Positions 23,590-32,403 of a stretch of 64,000 nt of DNA are shown here, piece after piece (positions within the stretch are counted from its first letter, which is position 1; the number at the start of each line of letters is the position of its first letter). The position numbers and the translations under genes are program-made. Source of the DNA: Fusobacterium ulcerans ATCC 49185 (GTDB taxonomy: Bacteria > Fusobacteriota > Fusobacteriia > Fusobacteriales > Fusobacteriaceae). The notes under the pieces were generated by a model. That model was not told the DNA's origin, searched no databases, and was given only the letters and a program-made list of their open reading frames with translations. The stretch spans positions 3,100,001-3,164,000 of the forward strand of contig NZ_LR215979.1 of the NCBI RefSeq assembly GCF_900683735.1, read 5' to 3'.

Positions 23590-23617
23590 TTGTAAATATC
23601 TTATTTTCAAATATAAC
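23590..23617 (+). promoter_or_regulatory. Candidate promoter for the GntR/KARI-like operon leader
   Basis: TTGTAA, 16 bases, TATAAC, followed by a 140-base leader containing the long hairpin at 23656-23725. Confidence 0.35.
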
Positions 23618-23655
23618 AATAACAAGGTAGCTAAAATTGTTATATTCTAAATATA

Positions 23656-23730
23656 ATCCCTTTTAGGTAGACATATAAAAAAAACACATATATAATAGTG
23701 TTGTAATGTCTAAACTAAATGGGATTTTTT
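23656..23730 (+). terminator. Long nested hairpin with U run: ABC-F terminator or attenuator
   Basis: ATCCC (23656-23660) pairs with GGGAT (23721-23725), AGACAT (23669-23674) with ATGTCT (23706-23711), and AACAC (23683-23687) with GTGTT (23698-23702); TTTTTT follows. It lies after the ABC-F gene and only 34 bases before the regulator ATG, so it may end one transcript and also attenuate the next. Confidence 0.65.
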
Positions 23731-23763
23731 ATATCTAAAATAATTAATAAATATGGAGGAAAA

Positions 23764-24447
23764 ATGAAAGGAATAATTGCAAAAAAAGAAAAAGCCAAAC
23801 TCCTTCCAATGCAAGTTATTGAAGAATTAAGACAAGTTATAATCACAAATAAACTTAAGCCAGGAGATACAATTCCAACTGAAAATGAATTAATAGAATC
23901 CCTTAATGTAAGTAAATCAAGTGTCAGAGAAGCCATAAAAATGCTTGAAGCTGTTGGAGTTGTTGAAATAAAAAGAGGATGTGGAACAATATTATCTGAA
24001 TCTAGCAGCAAAGGATTTGTAAATGTATTATTTTATCAACTTCTTATGCAAACTGGAACTAAAAAAGAACTTGCAAATTTTAGGAAAATGATTGAAATCG
24101 CTTATACTGAAATGGCTGCTCTAACTATTACAGCTATAGAAATAGAAGAGTTAGAAAAAAATTTAAGCGAATTTGAAGTAAAAGTATTAAACAAAGAAAC
24201 TTCTTCAGATGATGATATTCAATTTCATAGATTAATTTTAAGGGCAACACATAACAGTTTTATTATAAATTTAGGAGAAGCCATTTTTTCTTTATTTAAA
24301 GAAGGAATAGAAAAAGCTCTTGAAAAAAATGCCGTTCATGCATTAAATGATCATAGATTAATTTTAAAAGCTGTTAAAAATAAAAATATGGAAGACATAA
24401 GAAAATGTATAGAAAATAGTGTAGATACATGGATAGAGTTACTTTAA
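23764..24447 (+). CDS. GntR/FadR-subfamily transcriptional regulator
   Basis: A 227-residue regulator. The winged HTH is at about 15-80 (VIEELRQVIITNKLKPGDTIPTENELIESLNVSKSSVREAIKMLEAVGVVEIKRGCGT), followed by an all-helical FCD ligand domain (about 100-220) with the HRLILRATHN metal/ligand motif. ATG 23764 is chosen because GGAGG sits 5 bases before it. It is the first gene before the KARI-like, lyase-like and NhaC-like genes and probably controls them in response to an organic acid or amino acid. ATGTCTWA motifs near its own gene and near the next are candidate sites. Confidence 0.92.
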   Translation: MKGIIAKKEKAKLLPMQVIEELRQVIITNKLKPGDTIPTENELIESLNVSKSSVREAIKMLEAVGVVEIKRGCGTILSESSSKGFVNVLFYQLLMQTGTKKELANFRKMIEIAYTEMAALTITAIEIEELEKNLSEFEVKVLNKETSSDDDIQFHRLILRATHNSFIINLGEAIFSLFKEGIEKALEKNAVHALNDHRLILKAVKNKNMEDIRKCIENSVDTWIELL

Positions 24448-24472
24448 GATCTACAAAAATATTTTATTTTAG

Positions 24473-24522
24473 AAAATGCAGATTTATTTTGAAACAAAAA
24501 GCAAAATAAATTTGCATTTTTT
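24473..24522 (+). terminator. Terminator after the GntR gene
   Basis: AAAATGCAGATTTATTTTG (24473-24491) pairs with the complementary arm at 24502-24520, one unpaired position, then a T run. It separates regulator and enzyme transcripts. Confidence 0.85.
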
Positions 24523-24555
24523 ATATTTATATGATATAAATAAATCAGATATCAG

Positions 24556-24570
24556 ATGTCTTATGTCTTA
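24556..24570 (+). promoter_or_regulatory. Tandem ATGTCTTA motif, candidate GntR site
   Basis: Two ATGTCTTA copies share one base, 30 bases before the KARI-like ATG. ATGTCTA also occurs on both strands in the hairpin upstream of the GntR gene (23668-23674 and 23706-23712). Confidence 0.35.
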
Positions 24571-24599
24571 TTGAAATTATTTTATTACAGGAGGTAAAT

Positions 24600-25592
24600 A
24601 TGGGAAAAATTTATTATGACAATGATGGAAATATTGATGTAGTAAAGGATATGGTTGTTGCTATTATAGGATATGGTAATCAAGGAAGATCTCAGGCGCT
24701 TAATATGAGAGATTCTGGTATAAAAAATATAATCGTTGGAAGTATAAAAGACGATTCATGGGAAGCAGCAAACAATGATGGATTTAAAACTTATTCTATC
24801 TCTGAAGCATCTTCTAAAGCAGATATTTTATTTATTCTTTTACCAGATGAGGTTGCTCCTAAAATTTACAATGAAGAAATTGCTCCTAACTTAAAAGAGG
24901 GAACAACTCTTAATTTTTCATCAGGATATAATATAACATATGGCTATATAAAACCTGCTAGTAATCTTAATGTTATAATGGTTGCTCCTCGTATGATAGG
25001 AAAAGGAGTTAGAGAAACTTATCAGGCTGGTATTGGTTTCCCTACATTTGTTGTTGTTAATCAAGATGCAACAGGAAATGCAAAAGATATTGCTATTGGT
25101 TTAGCAAAAGCCTTAGGTTCTACCAAAGCTGGGGCTATTGAAGTTACTTTTAATGATGAAACTTATCTTGATCTTATGTCAGAACAGGGAGTATGGCCTC
25201 TTATCATGACTGTAATAGATCAAGCATTTAAACTTTATGTAGAAAAAGGACATTCCCCAGAAGCTGCATTAACAGAATTATATCTTTCAAAAGAGCCTAT
25301 GATTATGATGGAAAAAATGGCAGATATGGGATTATTTAAACAGCTTCCACTGCATTCAAGAACAAGTCAATATGGGCAAATTTCTAGATTCAAGCAAACA
25401 GATCCTACATATATCAGAGCATTTTTAGAAGAACAATATAATAAAATTGTTGATGGAGAATTTGCAAAAGAATGGGAATCTGAAATGAACAATAATCTTA
25501 AACATTTTGAAGAGTTAAAAAAAGAGGCTTTTGAAAGTTCTATAAGTATTGCTGAAACAGAAGTTAAGAAAAATCTTAGTGGGCAAAAATAA
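24600..25592 (+). CDS. Divergent ketol-acid reductoisomerase-like oxidoreductase
   Basis: A 330-residue homologue of class I KARI. The Rossmann domain is well kept (MGKIYYDNDGNIDVV, IIGYGNQGRSQALNMRDSG with GxGxxG at 24-29, LLPDEV, NEEIAPNLKEGTTLNF). The knotted C-terminal domain keeps D191 and E195 (DLMSEQ) and E226. But the catalytic HGFNIH is SSGYNIT (108-113), the APKGPGH lysine becomes arginine (APRMIGK, 129-135) and the second metal glutamate of E-x3-E is S230. It should still bind NAD(P)H but is unlikely to do the normal isomeroreduction. Neighbours are a lyase and a transporter, not other ilv genes. Confidence 0.85.
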   Translation: MGKIYYDNDGNIDVVKDMVVAIIGYGNQGRSQALNMRDSGIKNIIVGSIKDDSWEAANNDGFKTYSISEASSKADILFILLPDEVAPKIYNEEIAPNLKEGTTLNFSSGYNITYGYIKPASNLNVIMVAPRMIGKGVRETYQAGIGFPTFVVVNQDATGNAKDIAIGLAKALGSTKAGAIEVTFNDETYLDLMSEQGVWPLIMTVIDQAFKLYVEKGHSPEAALTELYLSKEPMIMMEKMADMGLFKQLPLHSRTSQYGQISRFKQTDPTYIRAFLEEQYNKIVDGEFAKEWESEMNNNLKHFEELKKEAFESSISIAETEVKKNLSGQK

Positions 25593-25631
25593 AACTTAAA
25601 GTGTAATTATTTTTTAAAGGAGGCTAAGTAT

Positions 25632-26849
25632 ATGAGTAAAATAGACTTGAATAAAGTTAGATTTTCCACTAAAGTGGTTCATGCTGGGCAAAGCTTTGAT
25701 CCTGAAACAGGTGCTCTCTCTACACCAATATATCAAACTTCTACTTTCTGCTTTGAAACTGTAGAAGAAGGAGCTGCAAAGTTTAGTAAAACTATTCCAG
25801 GATTCACATACACAAGAGGAGGAAACCCAACAACAAGAGCTCTTGAAGTAAAAATGGCAGCAATAGAAGGTGGAGAAGATTGTGTTGCAACAGCTTCAGG
25901 AATGGGAGCAGTGGGAGCAGTTATGATAGCTTTTTTAAAAGCTGGAGATCATGTTGTATGTGGTGATACCCTCTATGGTGGTACTTCTGTTGTCATGAGA
26001 ACAAATCTTGCTCAATTTGGCATAGATGTTACATTTGTTGATACCTCTGATTTAGAAGCAGTAAAAAAAGCCTTTACACCAAAAACAAAATTAGTATATT
26101 TTGAAACTCCAACTAATCCACTAATGACAGTTACAGACATAAAATCTATTTCAAAAATAGCCCATGAAAAAGAAGCACGTGTTGTAGTTGATAGTACATT
26201 TGCTCCTCCACCAATTCAATTTGCTCTTAAACTAGGAGCTGACTTGGTACTTCACAGTGTTACAAAGTATTTAAATGGACATGGTGATGTTTTAGGAGGT
26301 GTTGTCGTTGGAACTAAAGAAGATATTGCTCTTATAAGAGGAAATGGAGTTACAAAAATATGTGGAAATCCACCTAGTCCTTTTAATTCTTATCTTGTTT
26401 TAAGAGGATTAAAAACTTTAGTAATGAGAGTTGAAAAACACTGCCAAAATGCAATGGATTTAGCTAAATATCTTAAAACAGTTTCTGCTGTAAAAGAAGT
26501 ATATTATCCTGGACTTGAATCTAATCCATTCCATAAATTAGCAAAAGAACAAATGAATGGAATGTATACTGGTATTTTTTCATTTGAACTTAAAGAAAAT
26601 ATAAATGGTATGAACAGTTTTGAAGCAGGTAAAAAACTTGTAAATGGATTAAAAATAGCAACAATTGCTGTAAGTTTAGGAGATCCAGATACTTTAATTC
26701 AGCATCCTGCAAGTATGACTCATTCAAATGTACCTAAAGAAATAAGAGAAAAATCTGGTATTACTGATGGACTTATTCGTATCTCAGTAGGAGTAGAAGA
26801 TGTCGAAGATTTAATAGAAGATTTTGAACAAAGTTTTGCAAATTTATAA
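25632..26849 (+). CDS. PLP-dependent Cys/Met-metabolism enzyme (methionine gamma-lyase-like)
   Basis: A 405-residue fold-type I enzyme of the cystathionine gamma-synthase/lyase and methionine gamma-lyase family. Key parts are TYTRGGNPT (59-67), SGMGA phosphate loop (89-93), DTLYGGT with Tyr115, DSTFAPPP (187-194) and the PLP lysine in HSVTKYLNGHGD (K212). In true methionine gamma-lyases the residue two after the tyrosine is cysteine; here it is glycine (G117), so substrate use may differ. It starts 39 bases after the KARI-like gene with an AAGGAGG site, and clearly shares its operon. Confidence 0.92.
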   Translation: MSKIDLNKVRFSTKVVHAGQSFDPETGALSTPIYQTSTFCFETVEEGAAKFSKTIPGFTYTRGGNPTTRALEVKMAAIEGGEDCVATASGMGAVGAVMIAFLKAGDHVVCGDTLYGGTSVVMRTNLAQFGIDVTFVDTSDLEAVKKAFTPKTKLVYFETPTNPLMTVTDIKSISKIAHEKEARVVVDSTFAPPPIQFALKLGADLVLHSVTKYLNGHGDVLGGVVVGTKEDIALIRGNGVTKICGNPPSPFNSYLVLRGLKTLVMRVEKHCQNAMDLAKYLKTVSAVKEVYYPGLESNPFHKLAKEQMNGMYTGIFSFELKENINGMNSFEAGKKLVNGLKIATIAVSLGDPDTLIQHPASMTHSNVPKEIREKSGITDGLIRISVGVEDVEDLIEDFEQSFANL

Positions 26850-26902
26850 TTACTTAATTTAGAAATACTAACATTACCTAATTTAATAAAGGAGAGTGTT
26901 AT

Positions 26903-28279
26903 ATGGATGAAGGAAACAATAAAAAAGTAAAGCAAGACTATGGTATACTGGCATTTTTGCCTCTCTTTATATTTTTATTTATATATTTAGGAGCAGGTAT
27001 TTTATTCACTTATTTAGGAAAAGATTCTCCTTTCAAACAAATTCCAAGAGAAGCAGCACTTGTTGTAGGAGTTATAACAGCTCTTATTATGGGAAAAGAT
27101 AAACTTGACTATAAGGTTGATATTTTTGCTAAAAATGCAGGAGATCCAGGAGTAACATTGATGAGTTTAATCTTTCTTTTATCTGGAGCATTTGCAGGAA
27201 CTGCTAAAGCCATGGGCGGAGTGGATGCAACAGTTAATCTTGGATTAAGCCTTTGTCCTTTACAATTTATATTTGCTGGAATTTTTGCTATATCTGCCTT
27301 AATAGCCACTGCAATGGGAACATCTATGGGAACAATTGCTGCTATTGGACCTATTGCAATAGGAATAGCAGAGAAAGCTGATATTTCCTCTGCTGTGGCA
27401 ATAGCTGCAGTTATGGGTGGGGCAATGTTTGGAGATAATCTTTCTATTATATCAGATACAACAATAGCAGCTACAAGGGGAGCAGGATGCAAAATGAATG
27501 AAAAATTTAAAATGAATTTTTTAATTGCATTACCTGCTGCATTAGTTGCAATGTTGCTTTATAGTCTAATTGGAGTAAATGGAACTTTAGAAGGAAACTT
27601 TGAATATAGTTTTATAAAAATATTTCCTTACTTTGCTGTTATGCTCACTGCCATAATGGGGGTAAATGTTATAGTTGTCCTTTTATCAGGAACTATTATT
27701 TCTGGAATTATAGGAGTGTTTATTGGAACATTGAATATAGTAACTTTTGCTCAAGCTGTTACTAATGGAATGAGTGGAATGTTCAGCCTTGTTATCATAG
27801 CAATGCTTATAAGAGGACTGACAGGAATAGTAAAAGAATATGGAGGAATAGACTGGCTTATAAATATTTTACATAGAAGAATAAAATCAAGAAAAGGTGG
27901 TGAGTATGGAATTTCTGCTATTGTAGGTTTAATTGATGCTTCTTTGGCCAATAATACAATTGCAATAATAATTGCAGCCCCTTTGACTAAAACAATTGCT
28001 AAAATATACAATATAGCTCCAAAAAGAGTTGCAAGCCTTCTCGATATATTTAGCTGTGTTGTTCAAGGTATAATTCCTCATGGTGGACAGATGCTTCTTT
28101 GCTGTACTTTAACAGGATTATCTCCATTTACAGTTCTCAGTGCAAATTACTACCAATATGCTTTAGGAATAGCTGCAATAATAACAATTCAATTCGGTCT
28201 ATTAAAAACAAAAGAAGAAAAAGAAGGAATTCCTCTCTATACAGAAGATAGTGAAGTAGCAGAATTTGAATCTATTTAA
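26903..28279 (+). CDS. NhaC-family Na+/H+ antiporter-type transporter
   Basis: A 458-residue membrane protein with about 11-12 hydrophobic segments. The family motif region GTSMGTIAAIGPIAIGIAE and GAMFGDNLSIISDTTIAAT is intact. NhaC members include Na+/H+ antiporters and organic-acid exchangers (for example malate/lactate). Placement as last gene of an operon with two metabolic enzymes suggests that it moves their substrate or product rather than serving sodium homeostasis alone; this is inference. AAAGGAGAG precedes the ATG. A terminator follows. Confidence 0.9.
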   Translation: MDEGNNKKVKQDYGILAFLPLFIFLFIYLGAGILFTYLGKDSPFKQIPREAALVVGVITALIMGKDKLDYKVDIFAKNAGDPGVTLMSLIFLLSGAFAGTAKAMGGVDATVNLGLSLCPLQFIFAGIFAISALIATAMGTSMGTIAAIGPIAIGIAEKADISSAVAIAAVMGGAMFGDNLSIISDTTIAATRGAGCKMNEKFKMNFLIALPAALVAMLLYSLIGVNGTLEGNFEYSFIKIFPYFAVMLTAIMGVNVIVVLLSGTIISGIIGVFIGTLNIVTFAQAVTNGMSGMFSLVIIAMLIRGLTGIVKEYGGIDWLINILHRRIKSRKGGEYGISAIVGLIDASLANNTIAIIIAAPLTKTIAKIYNIAPKRVASLLDIFSCVVQGIIPHGGQMLLCCTLTGLSPFTVLSANYYQYALGIAAIITIQFGLLKTKEEKEGIPLYTEDSEVAEFESI

Positions 28280-28300
28280 TATTGAAGTTAATTTTTAAAG

Positions 28301-28343
28301 GGGTTGTTGCAGATTTAAAATAACTTAATTTACAACAACCCAA
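28301..28343. terminator. Terminator between the NhaC-like gene and the EEP gene
   Basis: GGGTTGTTG (28301-28309) pairs with CAACAACCC (28333-28341). Confidence 0.8.
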
Positions 28344-28356
28344 TTTTACTATATTT

Positions 28357-29256
28357 CTATTGTTCTAACAAACGAATTTTTGCAACAACTGGTACATGAT
28401 CACTTACTGCTGCCCAATTTATTCCATTCCAATTTTTATTTTTATTTGGAATTATTACCTCTTCTACAGCCCATTTTTGTCCTTTATAAGTTAAAATATG
28501 ATCAATAGCAATAGCTGGATTAATAGCTGGCCAAGTACGATTATCTGCCTCTTTATCTAAAACACTATCCCAATAACGATATAATTCATTCATTACTGGT
28601 GTTCCATCTACTTCATTAAAATCTCCAGCAAGTATTTTTATTCTTGATTCTATACTTGGAAAATCTGTTTTAATACTAGCAATAGTTACATTGTTAATTT
28701 CTCTAATCTGTTTTATTCTTACTGATGGATCTTCTTTATAATCTAAATGAACAGCCATAAATAATACTGGTTCTGGAAAATTAGGTATTTCTACTTCAGC
28801 AACTACCAACACATGTTGACGTCCATCTCCTGGAACTGGCAGTAAAAAGTTTTGTGATTTTTTTATTGGATATTTAGATAATAGTGCTGGTCCGAATTCC
28901 CCACCTTCAAAATCTATAGCTTTTCCAAATACTGGATACATTTTAGATTCCTTTGCTATAATAGCCAATTGATCTTTATGCCCACTACGTTCTGTATTTA
29001 CATCTACTTCTGCTAAAGCTACAAAATCAGCTTTCATTGCTTTTATCGCTTTTCCTATTTCTTCTGGTGAAGATACACGAGAAGCAGCTATATTATATGA
29101 AGCAACCGTTAATTCAAGCTGTTCCTTTCCTTTTAGTTCTCTGTCTACAGTTCCTTCTTTTGTAGGAATCAAAACTTCAAAAGTAGTAGCTTTTTTTTCT
29201 TCAGCATTTAAAAAAAGTGAACATAATATTGCACCCAAAACAACTAATTTTTTCAT
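28357..29256 (-). CDS. Secreted endonuclease/exonuclease/phosphatase-family phosphodiesterase
   Basis: A 299-residue exported hydrolase. Residues 1-18 form a signal peptide (MKKLVVLGAILCSLFLNA). The mature part has the EEP fold: TVASYNIAAS, ADFVALAEVDVNTERSG with the metal glutamate, FMAVHLD, LAGDFNEVDGTP and the terminal DH pair in VSDHVPVVAKI. The family includes DNase I, sphingomyelinases and inositol phosphatases, so the substrate is uncertain. It lies 29 bases after the PTS IID gene on the same strand and ends the operon, which suggests it frees a phosphorylated or phosphodiester-linked sugar outside the cytoplasm. Confidence 0.85.
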   Translation of the reverse strand: MKKLVVLGAILCSLFLNAEEKKATTFEVLIPTKEGTVDRELKGKEQLELTVASYNIAASRVSSPEEIGKAIKAMKADFVALAEVDVNTERSGHKDQLAIIAKESKMYPVFGKAIDFEGGEFGPALLSKYPIKKSQNFLLPVPGDGRQHVLVVAEVEIPNFPEPVLFMAVHLDYKEDPSVRIKQIREINNVTIASIKTDFPSIESRIKILAGDFNEVDGTPVMNELYRYWDSVLDKEADNRTWPAINPAIAIDHILTYKGQKWAVEEVIIPNKNKNWNGINWAAVSDHVPVVAKIRLLEQ

Positions 29257-29285
29257 AGTAACACCCCTATTTTTATTTTAAATTT

Positions 29286-30092
29286 TTATGAAAATAACCC
29301 TAATATTAATCCTATTCCTATAGTTGTCAGTATAAGTGTAATAGGTTTATATTTCTTATTCAGCATCCAAAACATTAGAAAAGTATACATTAAAGGAAGT
29401 ATATTTGGACATAATTTATCTATAACATCAGTTTGAATATTTAAAGCCTTTTCTCCCATTTTAAATATAAATGGCAATGAAAGTCTGACATATGATGCAA
29501 TTAAACCTCCTGAAACAAAAATCCCTAAAATGGACATAGCCTTTTCTATATCTTTTGTTCCTGTTGTTAATTTATCTATGGCTCCTAAACCAAGTTTATA
29601 TGAATATTTTCCAAGATTAAATCTCACAAGAAACTGGCAGACATTAAATACAATTAACAGGACAAATGGTCCTAACACATTTCCTTCCATTGATAGAGAA
29701 GCTCCTATACTTGCTGCAATCGGAAGAAGTGAAAAGTGAAATAGTACATCTCCTATTCCTCCCAAAGGTCCCATAAGAGCAATTTTTGTACTTCTTATAA
29801 GATTTGGATCTTCTTCTTTTTCTTCCAATGCTAACACAAGCCCCATCATAAATGATGCAAAATATGGATTTATATTAAAGAATTCCAAATGTCTTTTCAT
29901 AGCTGCACTAAACTTTTCTTTTGTAGTACATACTTTTTTTAATGCTGGCAGCATTCCAAAAAGGAAACCTCCACCTTGCATTCTTTCATAGTTAAATGAT
30001 GCCTGAAGAAAAAATGATCTCCATGCCATTCTAGTAAGATCTTTATCAGTTAATTTTCTTTCTGTCATATCAGTTCCATTATTAAATGCCAT
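29286..30092 (-). CDS. PTS system mannose/fructose/sorbose family IID component
   Basis: A 268-residue membrane subunit. It begins in the family style (LTDKDLTRMAWRSFFLQASFNYERMQGGGFLFGMLPAL), continues with LMGPLGGIGDVLFH, and ends with several hydrophobic segments. Together with IIC it forms the sugar channel. The start is uncertain: the first ATG (30104) abuts the GAGGAGG site, while ATG 30092 is 12 bases from it and is used here. It overlaps the end of the IIC gene, indicating coupling. Confidence 0.92.
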   Translation of the reverse strand: MAFNNGTDMTERKLTDKDLTRMAWRSFFLQASFNYERMQGGGFLFGMLPALKKVCTTKEKFSAAMKRHLEFFNINPYFASFMMGLVLALEEKEEDPNLIRSTKIALMGPLGGIGDVLFHFSLLPIAASIGASLSMEGNVLGPFVLLIVFNVCQFLVRFNLGKYSYKLGLGAIDKLTTGTKDIEKAMSILGIFVSGGLIASYVRLSLPFIFKMGEKALNIQTDVIDKLCPNILPLMYTFLMFWMLNKKYKPITLILTTIGIGLILGLFS

Positions 30093-30864
30093 CTTCAAAA
30101 TCATCCTCCTCTTCAGCTGCAGTTATTGGAACTGCATGTTGATTTTTAGTTATTCTATAATCATATATCACAAAACATATTCCCAATGTTGCTAAAGCTA
30201 TTATAGGAAGTTTCAAGAAAGTAACAAATACAAAGCCTGTTATTAAGAATATCAGCAAATCTTTTCTAAACATAGTTTTTAAAAGCATAGCAAATCCGAC
30301 TGCTGGCATCAATCCTCCTGCTATTCCAAGACCTTTTAAAATCCATTTTGGAAGTGAATCTACTATTACTTGAGAAACCTCTGCTCCAAAATATATTGGT
30401 ATAAAAGTAAGAATAAAATAGAACATAAACAAGATGAACAAGCACAAATAGTTTATATTAGCTATCCCTCTGTCATTACCTTCCTCAGCAAATTTATCTG
30501 CTTTATGCATAAATCCTGAAAAAGCTGTCAGTAAGAATGTAATAGCAGCCTGCATTGCTATTGCTACTGGCATTGCCACACCTATAGCTGTTGCTGGTTC
30601 TTCCTTAGTGATTATAGCAAATGTAGTTCCTATTATTCCACCTACCACCACATTTGGTGGTTGTGCTCCACCTACTGGAACTGCTCCAAGCCATATAAGT
30701 TCAAACATAGCTCCTGCTATAAGCCCTGTTTGAAGATCTCCTAATATCCAACCTACTATAGCTCCACTTACTAATGGTCTATGGAAGTGTATCTTCATAT
30801 TAAATAAATCTATTCCTCCCAATCCTGCTAATGCAGCAATCAGAATCATTTGTAATAAACTCAT
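30082..30864 (-). CDS. PTS system mannose/fructose/sorbose family IIC component
   Basis: A 260-residue permease with about seven membrane segments. Signatures are GLGGIDLFNMKIHFHRPLVSGAIVGWILGD and GAMFELIWLGAVPVGGAQPPNVVVGGIIGTTFAI, similar to the N-acetylgalactosamine (Aga) and related amino-sugar branches of the family. The ribosome site AGGAGG is 5 bases before ATG. It lies between the sulfatase and IID genes. Confidence 0.93.
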   Translation of the reverse strand: MSLLQMILIAALAGLGGIDLFNMKIHFHRPLVSGAIVGWILGDLQTGLIAGAMFELIWLGAVPVGGAQPPNVVVGGIIGTTFAIITKEEPATAIGVAMPVAIAMQAAITFLLTAFSGFMHKADKFAEEGNDRGIANINYLCLFILFMFYFILTFIPIYFGAEVSQVIVDSLPKWILKGLGIAGGLMPAVGFAMLLKTMFRKDLLIFLITGFVFVTFLKLPIIALATLGICFVIYDYRITKNQHAVPITAAEEEDDFEDGI

Positions 30865-30879
30865 CTTTCCTCCTCTAAT

Positions 30880-32403
30880 CTATTTTATTGTTTCTAAAGT
30901 TCCCTTTTTAAAATTACCATATTTAGTCCAATCCCAGCCATAGCTGTCCAATCTCTTTTCATAAAAAGGTGATGTCATATATGGTTTTCCTTTTTGAGAA
31001 ATAAGTTTTCCATCTTTAACCACTTCTTCCCCTCTTTCTGATAATTCATTTGCCATATATCCTCTCATTTTTTCTATTATTGATTTATTGCTATCGTCCT
31101 TTGATAAATCTTTTAATTCATATGGGTCATTTTTTAAATCAAATAATTGTTCTACATTCTTTTCTCTTCTTGGATACCATATATATTTATAATCCTCTGA
31201 AACAATATATTGCATCTCATGATTTTCAGAATAACAAGTTGAATGTTCTCCATGTATGTACTTTCTTTCTATTTCCTCTCCTTTAATCAACCTGAACATA
31301 GATTTTCCATCAAGATCTTCTGGAATACTTTCTCCTAAAATATCTAATATTGTTGGAAAAATATCTTGCAGCTGAACTGGAACATTTACTTTTCTATTTT
31401 TTATAGAATTTCTCATATTTTTAGGGAGTACAACTAGCATAGGAATATGAGCTGATCCTTCAAAAGCATATGTCTTTCTTAATAAATTGTGATCTCCCAA
31501 CATATCTCCATGATCTGAAGTGAATATTATTAGAGTATCATCTAAAAGCTTTTCTCTTTTTAATGCAAATAGAAACCTTCCTATTTGGGTATCTATATGA
31601 GTAATACTTCCATAATATCCTGCTTTTGCTCTTTTTAACTCCTCATCAGTTAATTTTCTATTCCATGCATCAAGAGCAGTAACTTTTTGTTCACATTCTT
31701 CTACCCATTCTCCTATTGCTGGTTTAGGCAACTCTTTATCCGCATACATATTAAAGTAAAATTCAGGTGGATCATAAGGAGAGTGTGGTCTTGCAAAAGA
31801 AAGCTTTAAAAAAAATGGTTTGCTAGGATCTTTCTTTTTCAAAAATTTTATCCCTTCATTTACTGTCCAGTTAGTAGCATGCAAATATTCTGGAAGATGA
31901 TATGGTCTTGCTCCCCAACCATTCCAATCTATTCCATGATCGATTATTCCCACTTCTGCTGGTTTATTATTATCAAACCATTCTTTATAATCTGAAGTAA
32001 AATCTGGATCTTTTATTCTTCCTGATTCATCTAAAATAGTTTGATGGAAACCATTAAGTGATCTTTGAGGATAAAAATGCATTTTCCCTATACCTACTGT
32101 AAGATAGTTTAATTCTGATAAATAACTTGGAATAGTAATTCCAAAATTTACTCCCATCTCTAATTGATTTCCCCCCATACCTAAAACTCCTGTTTTCCAT
32201 GGTTTTTTTCCTGTAATAAGAGAGGCTCTTGCAGGAACGCATGATGGTGATGGGGTATAGGCTTTTGTGAATACAGTCCCTTCTTCAGCTAGCCAATCTA
32301 AACAAGGTGTTTCTATAACATCATTTCCATAACATCTCAATGTATCAAATCTCTGTTGATCTGTCATTATCAAAAGAATATTTGGCTTTTTCTTAAATTC
32401 CAT
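30880..32403 (-). CDS. Cytoplasmic Cys-type sulfatase (alkaline phosphatase superfamily)
   Basis: A 507-residue hydrolase with PNILLIMTDQQRFDTL at the N-terminus and the formylglycine signature SCVPARASLITG (C55, P57, R59). The second metal-binding segment is IFTSDHGDMLGDH. There is no signal peptide, so it acts on substrate imported by the adjacent PTS. C55 needs oxidation by an anSME, matching the radical SAM protein at 14234-15346. The start at 32403 lies inside the end of the IIA gene. Likely substrates are sulfated (amino)sugars from mucin or glycosaminoglycan; related phosphonate monoester hydrolases share the motif, so a phosphodiester substrate is possible. Confidence 0.88.
   Translation of the reverse strand: MEFKKKPNILLIMTDQQRFDTLRCYGNDVIETPCLDWLAEEGTVFTKAYTPSPSCVPARASLITGKKPWKTGVLGMGGNQLEMGVNFGITIPSYLSELNYLTVGIGKMHFYPQRSLNGFHQTILDESGRIKDPDFTSDYKEWFDNNKPAEVGIIDHGIDWNGWGARPYHLPEYLHATNWTVNEGIKFLKKKDPSKPFFLKLSFARPHSPYDPPEFYFNMYADKELPKPAIGEWVEECEQKVTALDAWNRKLTDEELKRAKAGYYGSITHIDTQIGRFLFALKREKLLDDTLIIFTSDHGDMLGDHNLLRKTYAFEGSAHIPMLVVLPKNMRNSIKNRKVNVPVQLQDIFPTILDILGESIPEDLDGKSMFRLIKGEEIERKYIHGEHSTCYSENHEMQYIVSEDYKYIWYPRREKNVEQLFDLKNDPYELKDLSKDDSNKSIIEKMRGYMANELSERGEEVVKDGKLISQKGKPYMTSPFYEKRLDSYGWDWTKYGNFKKGTLETIK

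Noticed and set aside
24448-24599. T-box or branched-chain attenuator ahead of the IlvC-like gene
   Set aside because: No T-box sequence, no leader peptide with Ile/Val/Leu codons; only a plain terminator of the GntR gene.
24600-25592. Housekeeping ilvC for isoleucine/valine biosynthesis
   Set aside because: Catalytic residues are replaced and no other ilv genes are linked.
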